The notes: generated by a model from the letters alone, not told the origin. A stretch of 64,000 nt of DNA from Chrysoperla carnea (GCF_905475395.1 NC_058342.1:33128140-33192139), one strand, 5' to 3'; positions 12,301 through 24,047 are shown, counted from the stretch's first letter. Numbers and translations: made by a program.

Positions 12301-15300
12301 TTTGTCAAGTTTTAAGCTTTAAAATCATATCAAACTTAAGAACTGTGAATAAAATTGAAAAACTTTTTTTTTGTTGTTGATAAAAACACTGACTTTAATT
12401 GTTAATTTCTCCTAAACCAGGAACGATATGAATTTTTCACAAAAGACATATAAAAAGATGATTTTTGATAGATAAAATTTCAAATCTTTGGTATCATTTT
12501 CAATTTACGGTATCGAAATACCTTAAGGTAGTACTACCAGGTAAAAGACTTTGCATTCAGAATTTAATGAAACTTGGCATAGTTGTCCCTTATTATATCA
12601 TAATTAACCAGTTAAATTTTTAGGGGCCTTCAGAGAACTGAAAAAAAAGATATTTTAAAGATATTTTAACATTGAATCTTATGGGAAATCACAGATTTTA
12701 TTTTATTTCACAAACCTGGACGTTCAAATTTTCAGTTCTCTGAAGGCCTCTAAGAATTTAACTGGTTAATTATGATATAATAATGGACAACTGTGCCAAG
12801 TTTCATTAAATTCTGAATGCAAAGCCTTTTACCGGTAGTACTACCTTAAAGACTTCTTGAAATAAAATTGATAACAAAAATTACAATTTTTTTTTGTAAT
12901 TAATCACCCTTTTATAGGTCTCAATTGTGAAAAATTCATATCGATTCTCTGTAGGTTTATGAGAAATATGCCCTTTTTTGGAAAAAAACACTACCTTTGA
13001 TGGTTAATTTCTTTCTGATCTAAAATTTTAAAGTTTCCACAAAAGACGTATAATAAGTTTCTAAGAATCATAACATAGTAATTTTTGGATTGAACGTGTC
13101 TGTTTGAACGTAACAATTTCCCAAATGTTTTATTTCATTAAAATAAATTTCGTGGTGAAATTTTCTATACCTACGGATTACTAGATGAATGACTAATGTA
13201 CATTGGAAAATCGTAATGATCTCCCCGCCTCTACCACCAGCCCTCAATCAAAATGATTAATTTACGTTTGAAACAAAGTGCAGTGCATAGCACGCAAATT
13301 AAAACGTTTAACTGTAACTAATAAACTAAATAAACTCTACACCGTTATTAGACGAAGAAAGAAAGGCGTAAAGTTCGAAAAATTTGAGCAGTAAGTCGGA
13401 TTTGAATGTGGTTTTCGGATTTGGATGCGTTAGAGCGTTTTGTGACCTAGTTTGATTGATAAGAAATTAAAAATATGCAATTAGCATAATTAATATGCAT
13501 TTTATAATTGCATTTTAAAGTGACCGTTATTATTAAATTCACAATTCGTTTAATAATGATTCCAAACTTGTAACACGAAATTTTTCGGGTTGCTAAACAC
13601 AAATATTGCGACAGAATTGGTTTCAGAGGTATCTGATTTTCAGGGTAAACGGTTCCTCGTCGTCGAGTTTTTGGGAAATTTGTTATATAATCGGTCCAAA
13701 CTCGTTACACGAGGATTTTTGGGGTCGATGAAGACGGATATCGTGACAGAATTGGTCTCAGAGGTACGGTATCACCGTTGCCTCTTGGAGTTTTCGTTAC
13801 GATGTTCATGTTCAGCGATCCTAAAAACCCCCCAGTAACGAGTTGGGACTGATTATATGACCAAGGCCACGGGGATAACGTTGCATCAGGTTGTCGGGGA
13901 TAAAGGTTGCATCATTAATTATGCTAATCACATATTTTTAGGTCACAAAAATTTCTGACGCTCTAACGAATCGAATGTCGAAAACTGAATTCAAATCCGA
14001 CTTACTGCTCAATTTTTTCGAACTTGATTCCTTAGTTTCTTCGTCTACTATTAAAGTATGAACAATTTAAAATATTTTTTCATTTTCTTGGAAATTAATA
14101 TTTTATTTTAAGAATTCGATTTAAATACCGTATGATTCACGAAAAATTTACTGAACAATTTTGTGCTATTTTAACGCATACCATTTCAGAAGTGTCTTTT
14201 TTATATCTGGAAAGATGGCATACTTGTCAAAATTCAAGAGTGGCAAATTTTTGATAATTTTTGATAATAGAATTGATAATAGAGCCTAAATGGCCGAGCG
14301 GTCTAAGGCGTTTGTCTTTGTCTGTTTGTCCATTTAGACTTAGGTTGCGGGTTCGAATCCAGGCAGCGGCAGTGTGAACAATTTATAATTAATGGGAGTG
14401 CAGAATTGATCACATTGTCGTCGCTTTGATAAGAACGAGGTAACCGACTCCACCCACATCAAATAGTAATTGTAAATATGTTTGTAATTAAATAAATAAA
14501 GATTAACAAATAATGATGTGGGTGGCCTCTGTTATAGGCGTATATGTCAGAGAAACGGAGGTTAAACCCCATTATTATTATTATTATAAATGTTAACATT
14601 TTTGAAAAATTTTTGCACAAAAATTACATGATAGAGTATACTCGAAACTTCACTATTCGAACAACAACATATCAAAAATTCGGACAATTTAGCTGGAAGA
14701 CATTTTGCCAAAAGGTATGTGCGTCGTTGTTTGAGATAAATACCTAAATTGTTTTTAATTTTTTTTGTAAAATTAAGTAAATTGAAGAATTAATTTAATT
14801 AATTCACGTAAAAGGAAAAACCGCAAAGAATGAAATTAATTAAACGAATTAAATAAAATGAATTGACCACATTTTAATTATTAATGGTTAAAATTAATGA
14901 GAAAAATAAAACAATGAACATACCTTCAGTAGCTGTTTCAAGTATGGCAATTGGTTTAATACGTGGAAAACTATGTTTTGGATCCCAATGAGCCATTTCA
15001 GAGATGACAAACGTTTGATTATGACTATCAAACATATCGGGTCGTTTATATAACCATAACTCAGCGGAGCGAATATTTTGATAATCCAAATCGTACGGTA
15101 ATTGTAATGAAAAACATGCAGCTGGTGTGCGTCGATCTTCATCACAACCTTCCATAACTAAACGGGCAAAAATTTCACACATAAGAAAAATGTAAAAAAA
15201 AATTTAAAAAAAGTTAATTTACCATCGAATGGGAACAGAACCGCTTGTGTAGTTTTAGCAAAATACTGTTCATCCGCTGCATGCTCGGAATCGTGAACTA

Positions 15301-15649
15301 AAAGAGCATCACCTTTCTCAAGCGGTTTTGGTAGATCCGATAACGACATTAAACCTTTTGGCGGTTCTTTTAAACGTAGTTTTTTCAGTATTTGCTGTTT
15401 AATATACTCAATTCGTAAAGCCGTTAAATCCACTTCGGAGATTGTGATTTTTGTTGCTTCTGCTGTATGTTTATGGCATCCATAACATAAATGAGAACCA
15501 TCTCCATCCGCTTCGGCGATTGCAAACGATTCAGAGCTTGATTTCGATGGTTCGTCAACGTTGTAGGGTTCAATAACGTACGACGTAACCGCATAGTAGT
15601 AACAATACGTTAACGTTACAAATAAAACGCACCAATAATTTTTATACAT
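9214..15649 (-). CDS. Actbeta: Activin-beta-like TGF-beta ligand precursor, four exons, complete
   Basis: Joined exons 15223-15649, 14924-15157, 11593-12011 and 9214-9378 give 1,245 nt, 414 residues plus TGA; all introns are GT-AG and the phases agree (1, 1, 0). The ATG at 15649 follows AACAAA and opens a hydrophobic signal peptide (about residues 1-24). The propeptide runs to a furin site RNRR at 294-297, leaving a 117-residue mature domain. That domain has nine cysteines (302, 309, 310, 338, 342, 378, 379, 411, 413) in the activin/inhibin-beta pattern, with ISFKDIGWSDWI and ending ESCGCL. The family forms secreted disulphide-linked dimers that act on type I/II receptor kinases and Smad2-type effectors. 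Activin-beta is the best fit; dawdle-like is the alternative. Family call very firm, orthologue call less so. Confidence 0.93.
9461..10037. repeat. Compact fold-back element FB-A with both arms, in activin-beta-like intron 3
   Basis: The left arm, from AAGTAAATTAAG (the outermost end is missing), and the inverted right arm ending AGAACATCCTGTATATA meet near 9790-9830 around GGATCC. It could fold into one long hairpin. It lies only about 80 nt upstream, in the sense of the gene, of the acceptor of the terminal exon. Confidence 0.8.
11283..11540. repeat. Dispersed repeat family FB-F
   Basis: Contains TATGGTCTAAATTATTTGTA, TTTCAACTTTGATGATGAAT and TTTCGAAATATCGAAAGCTA. The same motifs recur at 17337-17580 and, inverted, at 47640-47885. 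Inside each copy the ATATCGAAA motifs form an inverted pair. It lies in activin-beta-like intron 3, just downstream of exon 3. Confidence 0.55.
11593..12011 (-). CDS. Actbeta: Activin-beta-like gene, coding exon 3 (end of prodomain, furin site, start of mature ligand)
   Basis: The acceptor is TTTTCAG before 12011 and the donor CGG|GTAAGC at 11592, leaving in phase 0. It reads EGWIRADIAPSVREWL, then the RNRR cleavage site, then the mature start with CC at 309-310, WSDWIIFPSGYNAYFC and GSC. Plus-strand open frames over this interval are antisense shadows. The intron that follows is 2.2 kb and carries a fold-back element. Confidence 0.95.
12360..13010. repeat. Nested fold-back: about 650-bp repeat with a 330-bp palindromic MITE inside
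   Basis: The inner MITE, 12521-12850, is almost a full-length inverted repeat bounded by AAGGTAGTACTACC. Its left arm (TTTGCATTCAGAATTTAATG) and right arm (CATTAAATTCTGAATGCAAA) flank a short loop. The flanks also match the second copy at 55735-56405, which lies in the opposite orientation. The element sits between coding exons 2 and 3 of the activin-beta-like gene. Confidence 0.8.
13350..14052. repeat. Fold-back element FB-E, about 700 bp, with internal direct repeats
   Basis: Inverted arms: GCAGTAAGTCGGATTTGAAT with ATGCAATTAGCATAATT on the left, and ATTCAAATCCGACTTACTGC at the far right. The middle holds a repeated phrase, GACAGAATTGG with TCAGAGGTA, twice in direct order (about 13608 and 13742). 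The phrase occurs once more near 50,820. It lies in activin-beta-like intron 2. Confidence 0.75.
14282..14588 (+). mobile_element. tRNA-Leu-derived SINE, full-length copy
   Basis: The head resembles a class II tRNA-Leu, with box A TGGCCGAGCGGTCTAAGG and box B GGTTCGAATCC. The body contains GTCGTCGCTTTGATAAGAAC, CCACCCACATC and GATGTGGGTGGCC (an internal inverted pair), and the tail is (ATT)n. A second, reversed copy is at 49850-50140 and a truncated one at 57637-57845. It is not a working tRNA: the acceptor stem does not pair properly and the body is fused on. Confidence 0.85.
14924..15157 (-). CDS. Actbeta: Activin-beta-like gene, coding exon 2 (prodomain)
   Basis: The acceptor ends GTTTAG before 15157; the donor is GAAG|GTATGT at 14923. 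It enters and leaves in phase 1, and the 65-nt intron before it is very short. The residues include LWLYKRPDMF and an N-glycosylation sequon (NQT), as expected for the conserved beta-sandwich part of a TGF-beta propeptide. Confidence 0.9.
15223..15649 (-). CDS. Actbeta: Activin-beta-like gene, coding exon 1 (signal peptide and N-terminal prodomain)
   Basis: Encodes residues 1-142 plus the first base of codon 143. The first 24 residues are strongly hydrophobic. The prodomain segment contains a CYGC motif and a basic helix-like stretch, EYIKQQILKKLRLKEPP, of the type seen near the start of TGF-beta propeptides. The donor is GATG|GTAAAT at 15222. An initiator-like TCAGTT lies near 15800 on this strand, but no TATA box is evident. 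Confidence 0.9.
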
Positions 15650-15657
15650 TTTGTTTA

Positions 15658-16833
15658 AACTTTAAAAGCTTGAGAACAGTTCAACAATACAAAATAAATG
15701 TTTAATAATCACACAAAATAATTTTAATAATGATAGTTAAATTTTCGGTTTTAGGTCTTTAGTGTTTCATGATACCGAACACGTTTCAAACTGATTACCC
15801 GTTGTATTAACCCCCGCTAAATATAAATTATGCGTAATATAATCGAACCTTGGCCCTCTATAACTTTAACATGAAATAATTTTAAAGATTAATTATTTAT
15901 TTTAATATATGAGCTGATTTATAAGTTTCTAGTATTCTTGAACCGATTGAACCGGAACTACGGCCATTATTCAATATATTATTAGTTTACTTTACTTTAT
16001 TTATCAAATATTTCAAAATGAACTTTGGACTTTTTATGGAATTCAATTCAATTCAATAAGTGTTAAGTTTGCAGCAGATTCAGCGATTTATATACAAATT
16101 AATAAGCAGATTATTTCAATTTTTGTATTTTGAATTTTTGGAAAAAACTTATGCAACAATTTTATTTACCCTAAATTATTCAGTACCCTCAATCATAACA
16201 TAATTGACCTAAATTCTAATTAATTTATTTATCAATTATTTTGCTATTTAAAATTATACATAATCAAAGATAAATTCAATTCATCGAAGAGAACTATTCA
16301 ATTCATCAAATATATACCACATTTTCTTATAAAAATGGTGCCCAGATGAAAAAACGCCCAAAATATCGGAAAATTTTATTTTGTTTGACATGTTTTAAAA
16401 CGAAAAAAATGGGAGAGTGCAATAGGTATGCAAGGGCTTAAAACAGTGGCATAATTGTAACAAATAACATTAATGCAGTGCATACTTCAAGAAAGTTGCA
16501 GGACATAAAATGATTCTTTACTAATAATAAATCGGCAAGGTCTCTAATACCTTCACGAAGACTTTTCTATTTCGTCTCTGAAAGTGGACCGAAAACTGAG
16601 AATTTCCCTGGAAAATGATTCAGATACGTCTCTTTTATAAATGTCAACAAATTCTAGAACTTTTTTTTAATAAATCAGTGTCATTTAAAATTTGTAAAGT
16701 TGAAGGCTGCAAAACACTGAAACTGGAATGAGTCAAGTTGGTTAAAATTTGTCAGACAAAACAACTTCAAAAGAAATTTCACTTTTTATGGATTTACGGA
16801 GTATTTGTATGAAACAAACATATTAAAAAAATT
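15658..16833. other. Intergenic spacer between the activin-beta-like gene and tRNA-Glu
   Basis: AT-rich. The first 150-200 bp probably contains the promoter and 5' UTR of the minus-strand activin-beta-like gene; the rest has no frame or repeat I recognise. Confidence 0.4.
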
Positions 16834-16905
16834 TTCCGATACCGTGAATCGAACCCGAGCCTCCTGGGTGAAAGCCAGGTATCCTAGCCACTAGACCATA
16901 TCGGA
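16834..16905 (-). tRNA. tRNA-Glu-TTC: tRNA-Glu (anticodon TTC)
   Basis: Folds as a 72-nt tRNA without CCA. The acceptor stem TCCGATA/TATCGGA is perfect over seven pairs. The D-arm reads TGGTCTAGTGGCTAGGA, the anticodon arm CCTGGCTTTCACCCAGG with TTC in the loop, and the T-loop GGTTCGATTC. Discriminator base A. A run of seven T follows within five bases, the RNA polymerase III terminator, so this is a gene and not a SINE head. The T-stem (TCGGG/CACGG) has one G-A mismatch and one wobble, slightly weaker than usual. Confidence 0.92.
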
Positions 16906-17336
16906 CTGTTGTTTGTTTGATGTGAAACGTGATTTAATTTGATTATTAATGATGTCCAATACTCGATAAAATATGTTCACTTTGAACAAACTTTCCGGAT
17001 CTTGGAGACGCTCAACTTCACAAAGTTGGCTTCAAAGTAAACAGATTAAATATAGCTCTTACGAAAATTTTTTATAACCCATGTTCAAGAAAAATGCACA
17101 AACTCGAGTGTTCTTAACAAATTTCTTATAAAATAATTTTAGTTTTAGCACCTACACTTCTAAACTTCATATAAAATTTATAGATAACATTTCTCACCCT
17201 TTGAACCCTCTGTACAAAGCGGTAAGGTGTGACACAAATTTTTGAGCAATAAATTCCAAAAATAGATGATTCTAAAAATCACAGTTATTCCAATTGTCCA
17301 AAATATCTTTTGATTACTGGGTTACAGTTTTCGAGA

Positions 17337-17580
17337 TATCACTCTTCATGAATGTAGACGAAAAATAAGAAAACATTTATTCGATATCTGATTTAGTTTT
17401 CGAAACATCGAAAGCTAAATAATTAAACAAAATTTTCGATATTTTGAAAATTATTCCAGATATCGAAAAATTGTATTCATACTTTTGGTCTTATATCGTC
17501 AAGTTACATCATAATTCGTCTTCAAAATAGAAAAAAATAATATTTTTCTAAATTTGTGTCCTCACTACCATGCTCATATA
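17337..17580. repeat. Dispersed repeat family FB-F
   Basis: Shares AATGTAGACGAAAAATAAGA, ATCGAAAGCTAAATAATT and ATATTTTGAAAATTATTCCA with 11283-11540. ATATCGAAAAATTG later in the copy mirrors the earlier part. Confidence 0.55.
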
Positions 17581-19814
17581 TTCTTAATTAGTTCCCCCTG
17601 CCTCTAAAATTTTCAGTATTGATTTAGACTTAGATCAGCTAAAAATAACTTAATTTGTTTGATGTCTCAAAAAGGAAAACAAATTCAAAACAAACAAATC
17701 GGTATCTTTTAAAAATTTTCCAAAGTTTCGAGAAAAGAAAATTTGAGTGGGAAAAAAAAATCGACCTCTATATAAAAATTGTATCATGTTATGTCCATGT
17801 GATAATGGGTCGAGTAGGCGTTTTGGGTTCAAATATAGCATTCCACGATTGGATAGTTATTAAAATTGGTAATATTGACTATCCTTTACTGTTATTTATA
17901 ATTTTGATAAAAGATGACTCAAAATCACTGATCTCATATCTCATTTTAACCAATTGCAATGTCTGAGTCTGTCTACTCCCGTTCTGTTTAGTGTTCACGA
18001 GTGCTTGCTCTCATTCAAGATTATCTTGAGAACAAAGTGAAAAGAAGTCCGTCCGTTCTCCGTATACAATCCATCTTTTTAAAATTATCCATTATTTTAT
18101 TTGACAATGCTGAGTACAGTGAAATCAGTTCTTTCAATATAAACATACACCAATGAGATTTTGTAATTGATTGTAGCAAATTATGGATTATATCTGTGTC
18201 ATCCGGGTTCATAAATACAGATTATTTTATATCTCCGGTTCAAAATTCCAAATTTTGTAATATTCAATGCTTTTTACAGATTGTCAAACAGTTTTTACTG
18301 TAATGAAGTTTTTTTTTTGTTTATTTTGTTTGACAGATTATTAAAAATTTTTTCTCATAAATCTTTCATACACTTTCATCACTTTTCAAAATTGGAAAAC
18401 ATTTATTTATAAATTTTAGGCTAATTATTTTCGCGCGCATTTTTATCTATTGTTATGTAATCACGATAAAACTGTACCCAAAACGTGATTATACGAAAAA
18501 CATTCCGTTATACCGTGGTTTACGCATTTCTTTTGTTATTCGGGATTATCTAATACAAGAAATGGCCTATTAAAAGTCCATTGGTCAAAAGGTCAAAAGT
18601 TTCGAAAATAGTTTTTTTTGCTTTCTGCTTTAGTAATTATAAAATTTGTTCGTTAGGTAATTTTACATAAAATAGGTTCGGGACAAAATACCCGTAGAAT
18701 AGTTCTCAAGATATTTGGCCGAAAAAAAATTTTATAATAACTCAATCTGCCATAAACTTAATTTGTTTACGAGATACTTAAAAAAACAATTTCGGCGAAT
18801 CTTGATCTTGAATAGTTTTTTTTTTGCGCACGTGATTTTGCAATGGACTTTTCAGGTCATTTCTTTCATCCGGATGAAAATAATCCCGGGAAAAAATTTC
18901 GCTTGAATTCTTTAAGCAGAAAAACCTTTATTTTCCTGGGATAAGAATCGATTTCAAAGGAACTTTTTAAGTACACAGTATCACTGCGAAAAATCATCGA
19001 ATTTGGATTTGGAAAAATCATCAAGTGCGGCAATAACTCACCCCTTGTCTTTGAACGGAGGGTTCAAAGAGTTTTAACGCCACTCGAAAGCTGATTTATG
19101 AAAAATGACTATTTCCTTCCCCGTTGGCCCAAAAGCTGGAAGCGTCCACGGGTCCTGGAACCTTATTGTAATAATTATTTATTAATAAAGATTTTAAATT
19201 CATTTTTAAAAGGTAATTGCAGATAATTTTGGGAAAACACTGTTTTGAAGGTATTTTTAATTGCATGCGCTTGCATATGGCGTCAACATAATTAACTAAT
19301 TATGGAAGTAATGATTCAATTACATGAAATGGGAAAATACCATAACTTCGAATGGCATAGGTTAATCATTATGGAAGTCTTATACCCAATTAAATTCATA
19401 TATTAGTACAAGGTCAGTCAAATGATCGACTTGGAACTTTGTAAATAAGTATTTGATAACAATGCTGCCGCCCTATCAAGATTCCAACAATTGGGGCCTA
19501 ACTTATTTTAGGGTTACTATAATTGTTCTGTCAATTCTTAAGAACTTTACTAGACCTAGGAAATGATTTGTATATTTTATACTGTGATTCTCAGAGTTGA
19601 ACTTCGTTATACCTAATTTTGATTGTAATTCCCCCTTTTTAAAATTTTTAATATCAAATAAATTTCAAATAATTAAAGATGAAAATACCAAAAAATGTGC
19701 TTAATCATTGTTATACTTTGCCCTGTGCTGCGCTTAGGTTTTCCAACTATTTTCTTTAATTAAATGGTCAAATTATTCTGATTTTTGTAGTTTTTCAAAA
19801 TATTCAGGTTTCTG

Positions 19815-19925
19815 TTTATACTATGTATACGAAATATACCAAGGTATACTCAGTTTAGTCCCAAGTTAGTAACTCTTAAAAATATTGATGCTATGAACAA
19901 AATTTTGGTATAGGTGTTCATAAAG
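19815..19925 (-). mobile_element. 3' end of a DINE-1-like element, reverse orientation
   Basis: Carries the reverse complement of the family's end (TAGTCCCAAGTTAGTAACTC, then ATTGATGCTATGAACAAAAT). It directly abuts the SINE-2 copy at 19925. Confidence 0.55.
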
Positions 19926-20180
19926 TTAGGTTAGGTTAGGTTATGTAGGCTGTCCACGATGGACACACTTAAGCTATAGAGCCCACTGTGATACCATATA
20001 TGTGTTTTACCACCTTTCCGCTGATAATTTCATTTATCAGCTCCTCAATTTCAGAGGCTGAGTGCACCTCCTTCATGCATATACCATGCACTACACCAGC
20101 CCATCACAACTATTAATTAAATTAATTTTTGTTGCGACGGCGGGAATCGAACCCGCTGCCCTGAGCATACCAACCAACTG
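19925..20180 (-). mobile_element. SINE-2 (tRNA-derived) with TTAGG-type tail, head truncated
   Basis: Read on the minus strand, it has box B GGTTCGATTCC near its 5' end. The body contains GAGGAGCTGATAAATGAAAT and GGTATCACAGTGGG, and it ends in TAACCTAACCTAACC. The copy at 47886-48170 is more complete. Confidence 0.7.
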
Positions 20181-20654
20181 ATATAATTCGTAAAGTAAGT
20201 TACTCGTTGCTAATTTGGTGACGGTTTGTAATTATTGAATAAGGAAATTTAAAATCGAATAAAAATTCAATTTGAACTTCCATTTTTTTTTTCCAAGTGA
20301 TGAAAAATTGAATAATCTTTTCAAATAAGAAAAAAGGCGATTAAAAAAAATTTTATCGGTTTATATTTATTTATTTTTACTGTTTGTTACTACAGGTCAG
20401 AGAAAATGATCTTACGGATATTTGATTAGCGATTAAAACCGCATTTATTGTATATTATGCTATGTGCTATGACAGAGATGTTCTGTTCTTTATCTTGTTT
20501 ATTTTATAGTAAATTTTATTTTACAATTAAAAAAACACAAACATTTACAACTAATTCTATTTAAGTCAATTATTTTTTATGGAATTTTATAAGCCACCTG
20601 CTTCATTTTATAGTCCAAATACCAATTCCATAAACATTCAATATAGTCAAAATC

Positions 20655-21175
20655 GCTTGTAAGTACGAAAGACCGAACGGGTCACTGTCAATTTATAAGA
20701 AAGTGGCCCTAAATTAGTGTACTACCTACGAGTATAAAACCAACTGTTAAAAAAGTCATTATTTCACTTTCTACAAGTGCACTTGTGGCTTGTGGTATTA
20801 TGGAAACGAACCTCTTTGAAGGTGTCAGTATTTTGTCATGTACAGATTTCTAATTAAACGTCGTAAGACAAATACATAAGACAAATTATAAACATTAACA
20901 TATTATTATTAAATCCAGACATATAGTTATTAATAATTCTAGAAAGTTTCAGTAAGGATAGTCATCATCGACTGACGTCTTCAAAGAGGTTCGTTTCCAT
21001 AATGCCACAAGTCACAAATGCCCTTGTTGAAAGTGAACTAATGACTTTTTTAAAAGATGGTTTTATACTTGTGGGTCGTACACATTTAAAAAATTAGCTT
21101 GTGTAACGCCACTTTCTCATAAATTGACAGTGAGTCATTCAGGCTTCCGTATGTAACAGACATCGGTTATAAATT
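20655..21175. repeat. Fold-back element, about 520 bp
   Basis: The arms are reverse complements with some change: ATTATGGAAACGAACCTCTT with CACTGTCAATTTATAAGAAAG on the left, AAGAGGTTCGTTTCCATAAT with AAATTGACAGTGAG on the right. The loop between about 20840 and 20960 is unrelated AT-rich sequence. The outer ends fall near ACCGAACGGGTCAC and GTGAGTCATTCAGG. Confidence 0.7.
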
Positions 21176-21829
21176 TGATTAGGTTCAATTTAACAATTGA
21201 TTTTCGTTTCTGTATATACATATAATACTTTCCAAGCGCTCATTTTGGGGAAATATTTTGTCTTCCAAAAAGCTCGTTAAGTTGATTTTCGTCTAGAGTA
21301 GCTCATCTTTGCTACTTTTTTACAAGCTATAAAATAGGCTATGAACATTTGCCAAATAATTTTCTATTTTTCCGTTATTAAAAATGATTCGATTTGAGTT
21401 GTCGACGAATCAAGTGCAATATCCAATGAGCCGTATCTCAGAAACTATTATTTTTACAGAATTGGAAACCAATCGAATCTCTTGGTTATTGTATAAGCTT
21501 TATATTGATATCGCATGTTTTTGAATTGAATTTACGGCTTTCGAATTATCCGCGACAAACGGTTAAGGTAGTGATTTCGTATATAATGACCTTGAAATTG
21601 CTTCTGTCATAAAAAGCAGAATATCTCAACCAATTTTAATGTTAAAAAGTCGAATAAAAAACTAAAATCTGCAAAATTACATCATATACAACTTTTGTAT
21701 AAGACTTTTCATAGTTAAAGATATAGGCGTCGCCAAAGGGGAGAGAGGCAGGTAGGGGCAGCTGCCCTTTTCTAGATATTCACAAAAATGGATCAAAGCA
21801 CCAATTTGATTAAAAAAAGTATAATTATT

Positions 21830-21965
21830 GCCCATTTACGAACTCAATTTTTGTGTAGCACGAAATATAAAAATTTCAGTTCGATATCTCTTTTCGTTAT
21901 TGAGTTATCCTGTTAAGGGATAGACAAATGGAAATGGACTAACTAGGTTAATTTTATGGACGCCT
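21830..21965 (+). mobile_element. Partial DINE-1-like element
   Basis: Matches the middle of the family: CATTTACGAACTC, TTCAGTTCGATATCTC, GAGTTATC, then GGAAATGGACTAACTAGGT. Here the GACGGAC microsatellite is almost lost. Confidence 0.45.
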
Positions 21966-22454
21966 ATTATATCACAAAGATTACAATTTGGGAATTTTGA
22001 ATAACAAAATATCGATACGAACGAAGGATATTTACCTTTTTGGAATTTATGTAAATAAATAATAATAATTTTCTTTTTACAACAACAATAAAATTATAAG
22101 AAATAAGAGGTTTATCACGCAGCGGCAGAGGTTATCAAAATAAATTTTGTGGAATAAAACTCATTTTGATTTATTATCCACAATGTTTTCAAATGTTCAA
22201 ATTCTTGTTCAAATGCTTCCGGAATCTGTTATTGGATTCAAATCAAGGTATCAATCGTCCTCAATAAGTCTTTTTCATATCGAAATCCAACGATTTTATA
22301 CGAATTATTGCTATAAGTATTAACAGTGGAATAAAAAAGTTTTCTAATCTCGAGGAAGCCATTTTAGATTGCATCTCTGACCATGTCAGGAACAAAATAT
22401 TAAAAGTTATAAACAATAGTCTTTATAGGAATAATGTGCCTATAAATAACTTTA

Positions 22455-22665
22455 AAAAAGCTTGAGTCGCTCAATTTAAAATATCAAAAATGAATCTAAA
22501 CGCCTTATTTACTCAACATGCCTTTTTATTTTTCGATTCATTCTTGATATTAAACGCCTCGAGCTTTTACAAATAGTCGGGTATGAGTGACTCATAGATA
22601 AAATTGTTTTCTATTTTTTAGTACCCTAAAATAAAAGCTTGTCCCTTAAAAAGTATTTTTTATTA
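22455..22665. repeat. MITE-C, one copy
   Basis: AAGCTTGAGTCGCTCAATTT and GATATTAAACGCCTCGAGCT form an inverted pair, followed by TAGTCGGGTATGAGTGACTC and AAAAGCTTGTCCCTTAAAAA. Same family as 36225-36430 and 51825-52110. Confidence 0.7.
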
Positions 22666-22788
22666 ATTTTTTTTTTGTATTAATATATTTGTTTTCTTAG
22701 AATAAATACTTCAGAGTAAATATTTTTAGAATGAATTCTAAGAGTCCAAGATACAATTTTGAATTCCAAACAGATGGAATTACTTCTA

Positions 22789-22822
22789 AATGATTATGAT
22801 TGTGATTATGATTATGATTTCA
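22789..22822. repeat. Short (TGATTA)n-like microsatellite
   Basis: Imperfect GATTATGATTGTGATTATGA run; simple sequence only. Confidence 0.6.
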
Positions 22823-24047
22823 TTTAATGGTTGTGGCGTATAAAAATATTTTAATGTCAAAGATTAATGAAATTCTTAATCGTAATAATTATAATTATTT
22901 TATAATTAATTATTAATAAAATAAAATCATTTTTTATTTATTATTTTTACTTTTTCACATCTAATATATAATAGTCATTATTCATGTTTTCAAATCTACA
23001 CAATTTAAAGCATGCCTATGAAAAATGAGTATTTTAAGTTTTCATCAATAGTTTTCTTTATTATTATAGCAATTCATTGTTACTCAGGGGCCTAAACATT
23101 CATAATTTAGATTTAAATTTTCGAATAATGAAAAATTGAATTATCTTTTCAAAAAAGAAAACAGACGATTAAGGTTTTTCCACCATGAATGCATTGACAG
23201 ATTTGGACCTATTATTTGTTTCACAGATTCAGAATAAAGTTAGCTGTGAGATTTTGAAGTTGCAGAATTGTTGATCATTTAGATCGCGAAATAATCAGCT
23301 GCAAAGTTCCTCCGATTTCCACATTCAAAGCATGAAAAACTTACTGTCCTCCCAGATATGTTTTACGATATTACAAAAATTATCTTTAAGAATTGAAAAA
23401 AAAGTTGGAGAATTGAATGTTAGATATTAATTTTCGTTTTCGAGATGTTAATTTTAACGTAAATTGGTCAAAATTTTGAACGAAGGCATAATTATTTCGT
23501 GTTTTAAACGGTCAACATTTCTGAAACTTTCGGATTTAATAGTAAACCCTATTAAATCCTTAAATTTAATTTCTCGTTAAACCGAAAAAAAAATTAGCCA
23601 TAGCTTTAGTATAGAAACTGCAAGTACCATACTGGAAATATGCAGACCGTTACGACTAATTCCGATTAGCTAATTCAAGGCTAATTCATACTGATGATGA
23701 CTACATGGTTGTCGAAATACATGTTTATATAATAAAAAAGTTGATCTAGGAAATTGGGCCAAATATCGAACTTTACTGTACTTGATGAATATATGTCGTT
23801 AAAAATCGATAATTAAAATTGTTCGTTAATCGAGGTTGGTATTATCAAGTAAATTTATGTGATTTTTAATGTGAGTCAGGAAAAAAATAACTTAAACATG
23901 TGTTTTAAATAACATCACATCAGACATCAGGCATCAGGCATGGTTTCCATTTCTATACGCTACGCACATCAATTAACATAAAACCAATATATTTTTTATA
24001 CTAATTAATAAAATAAGCCTGCGAATACACGTGCTGTATTTGTTAAG

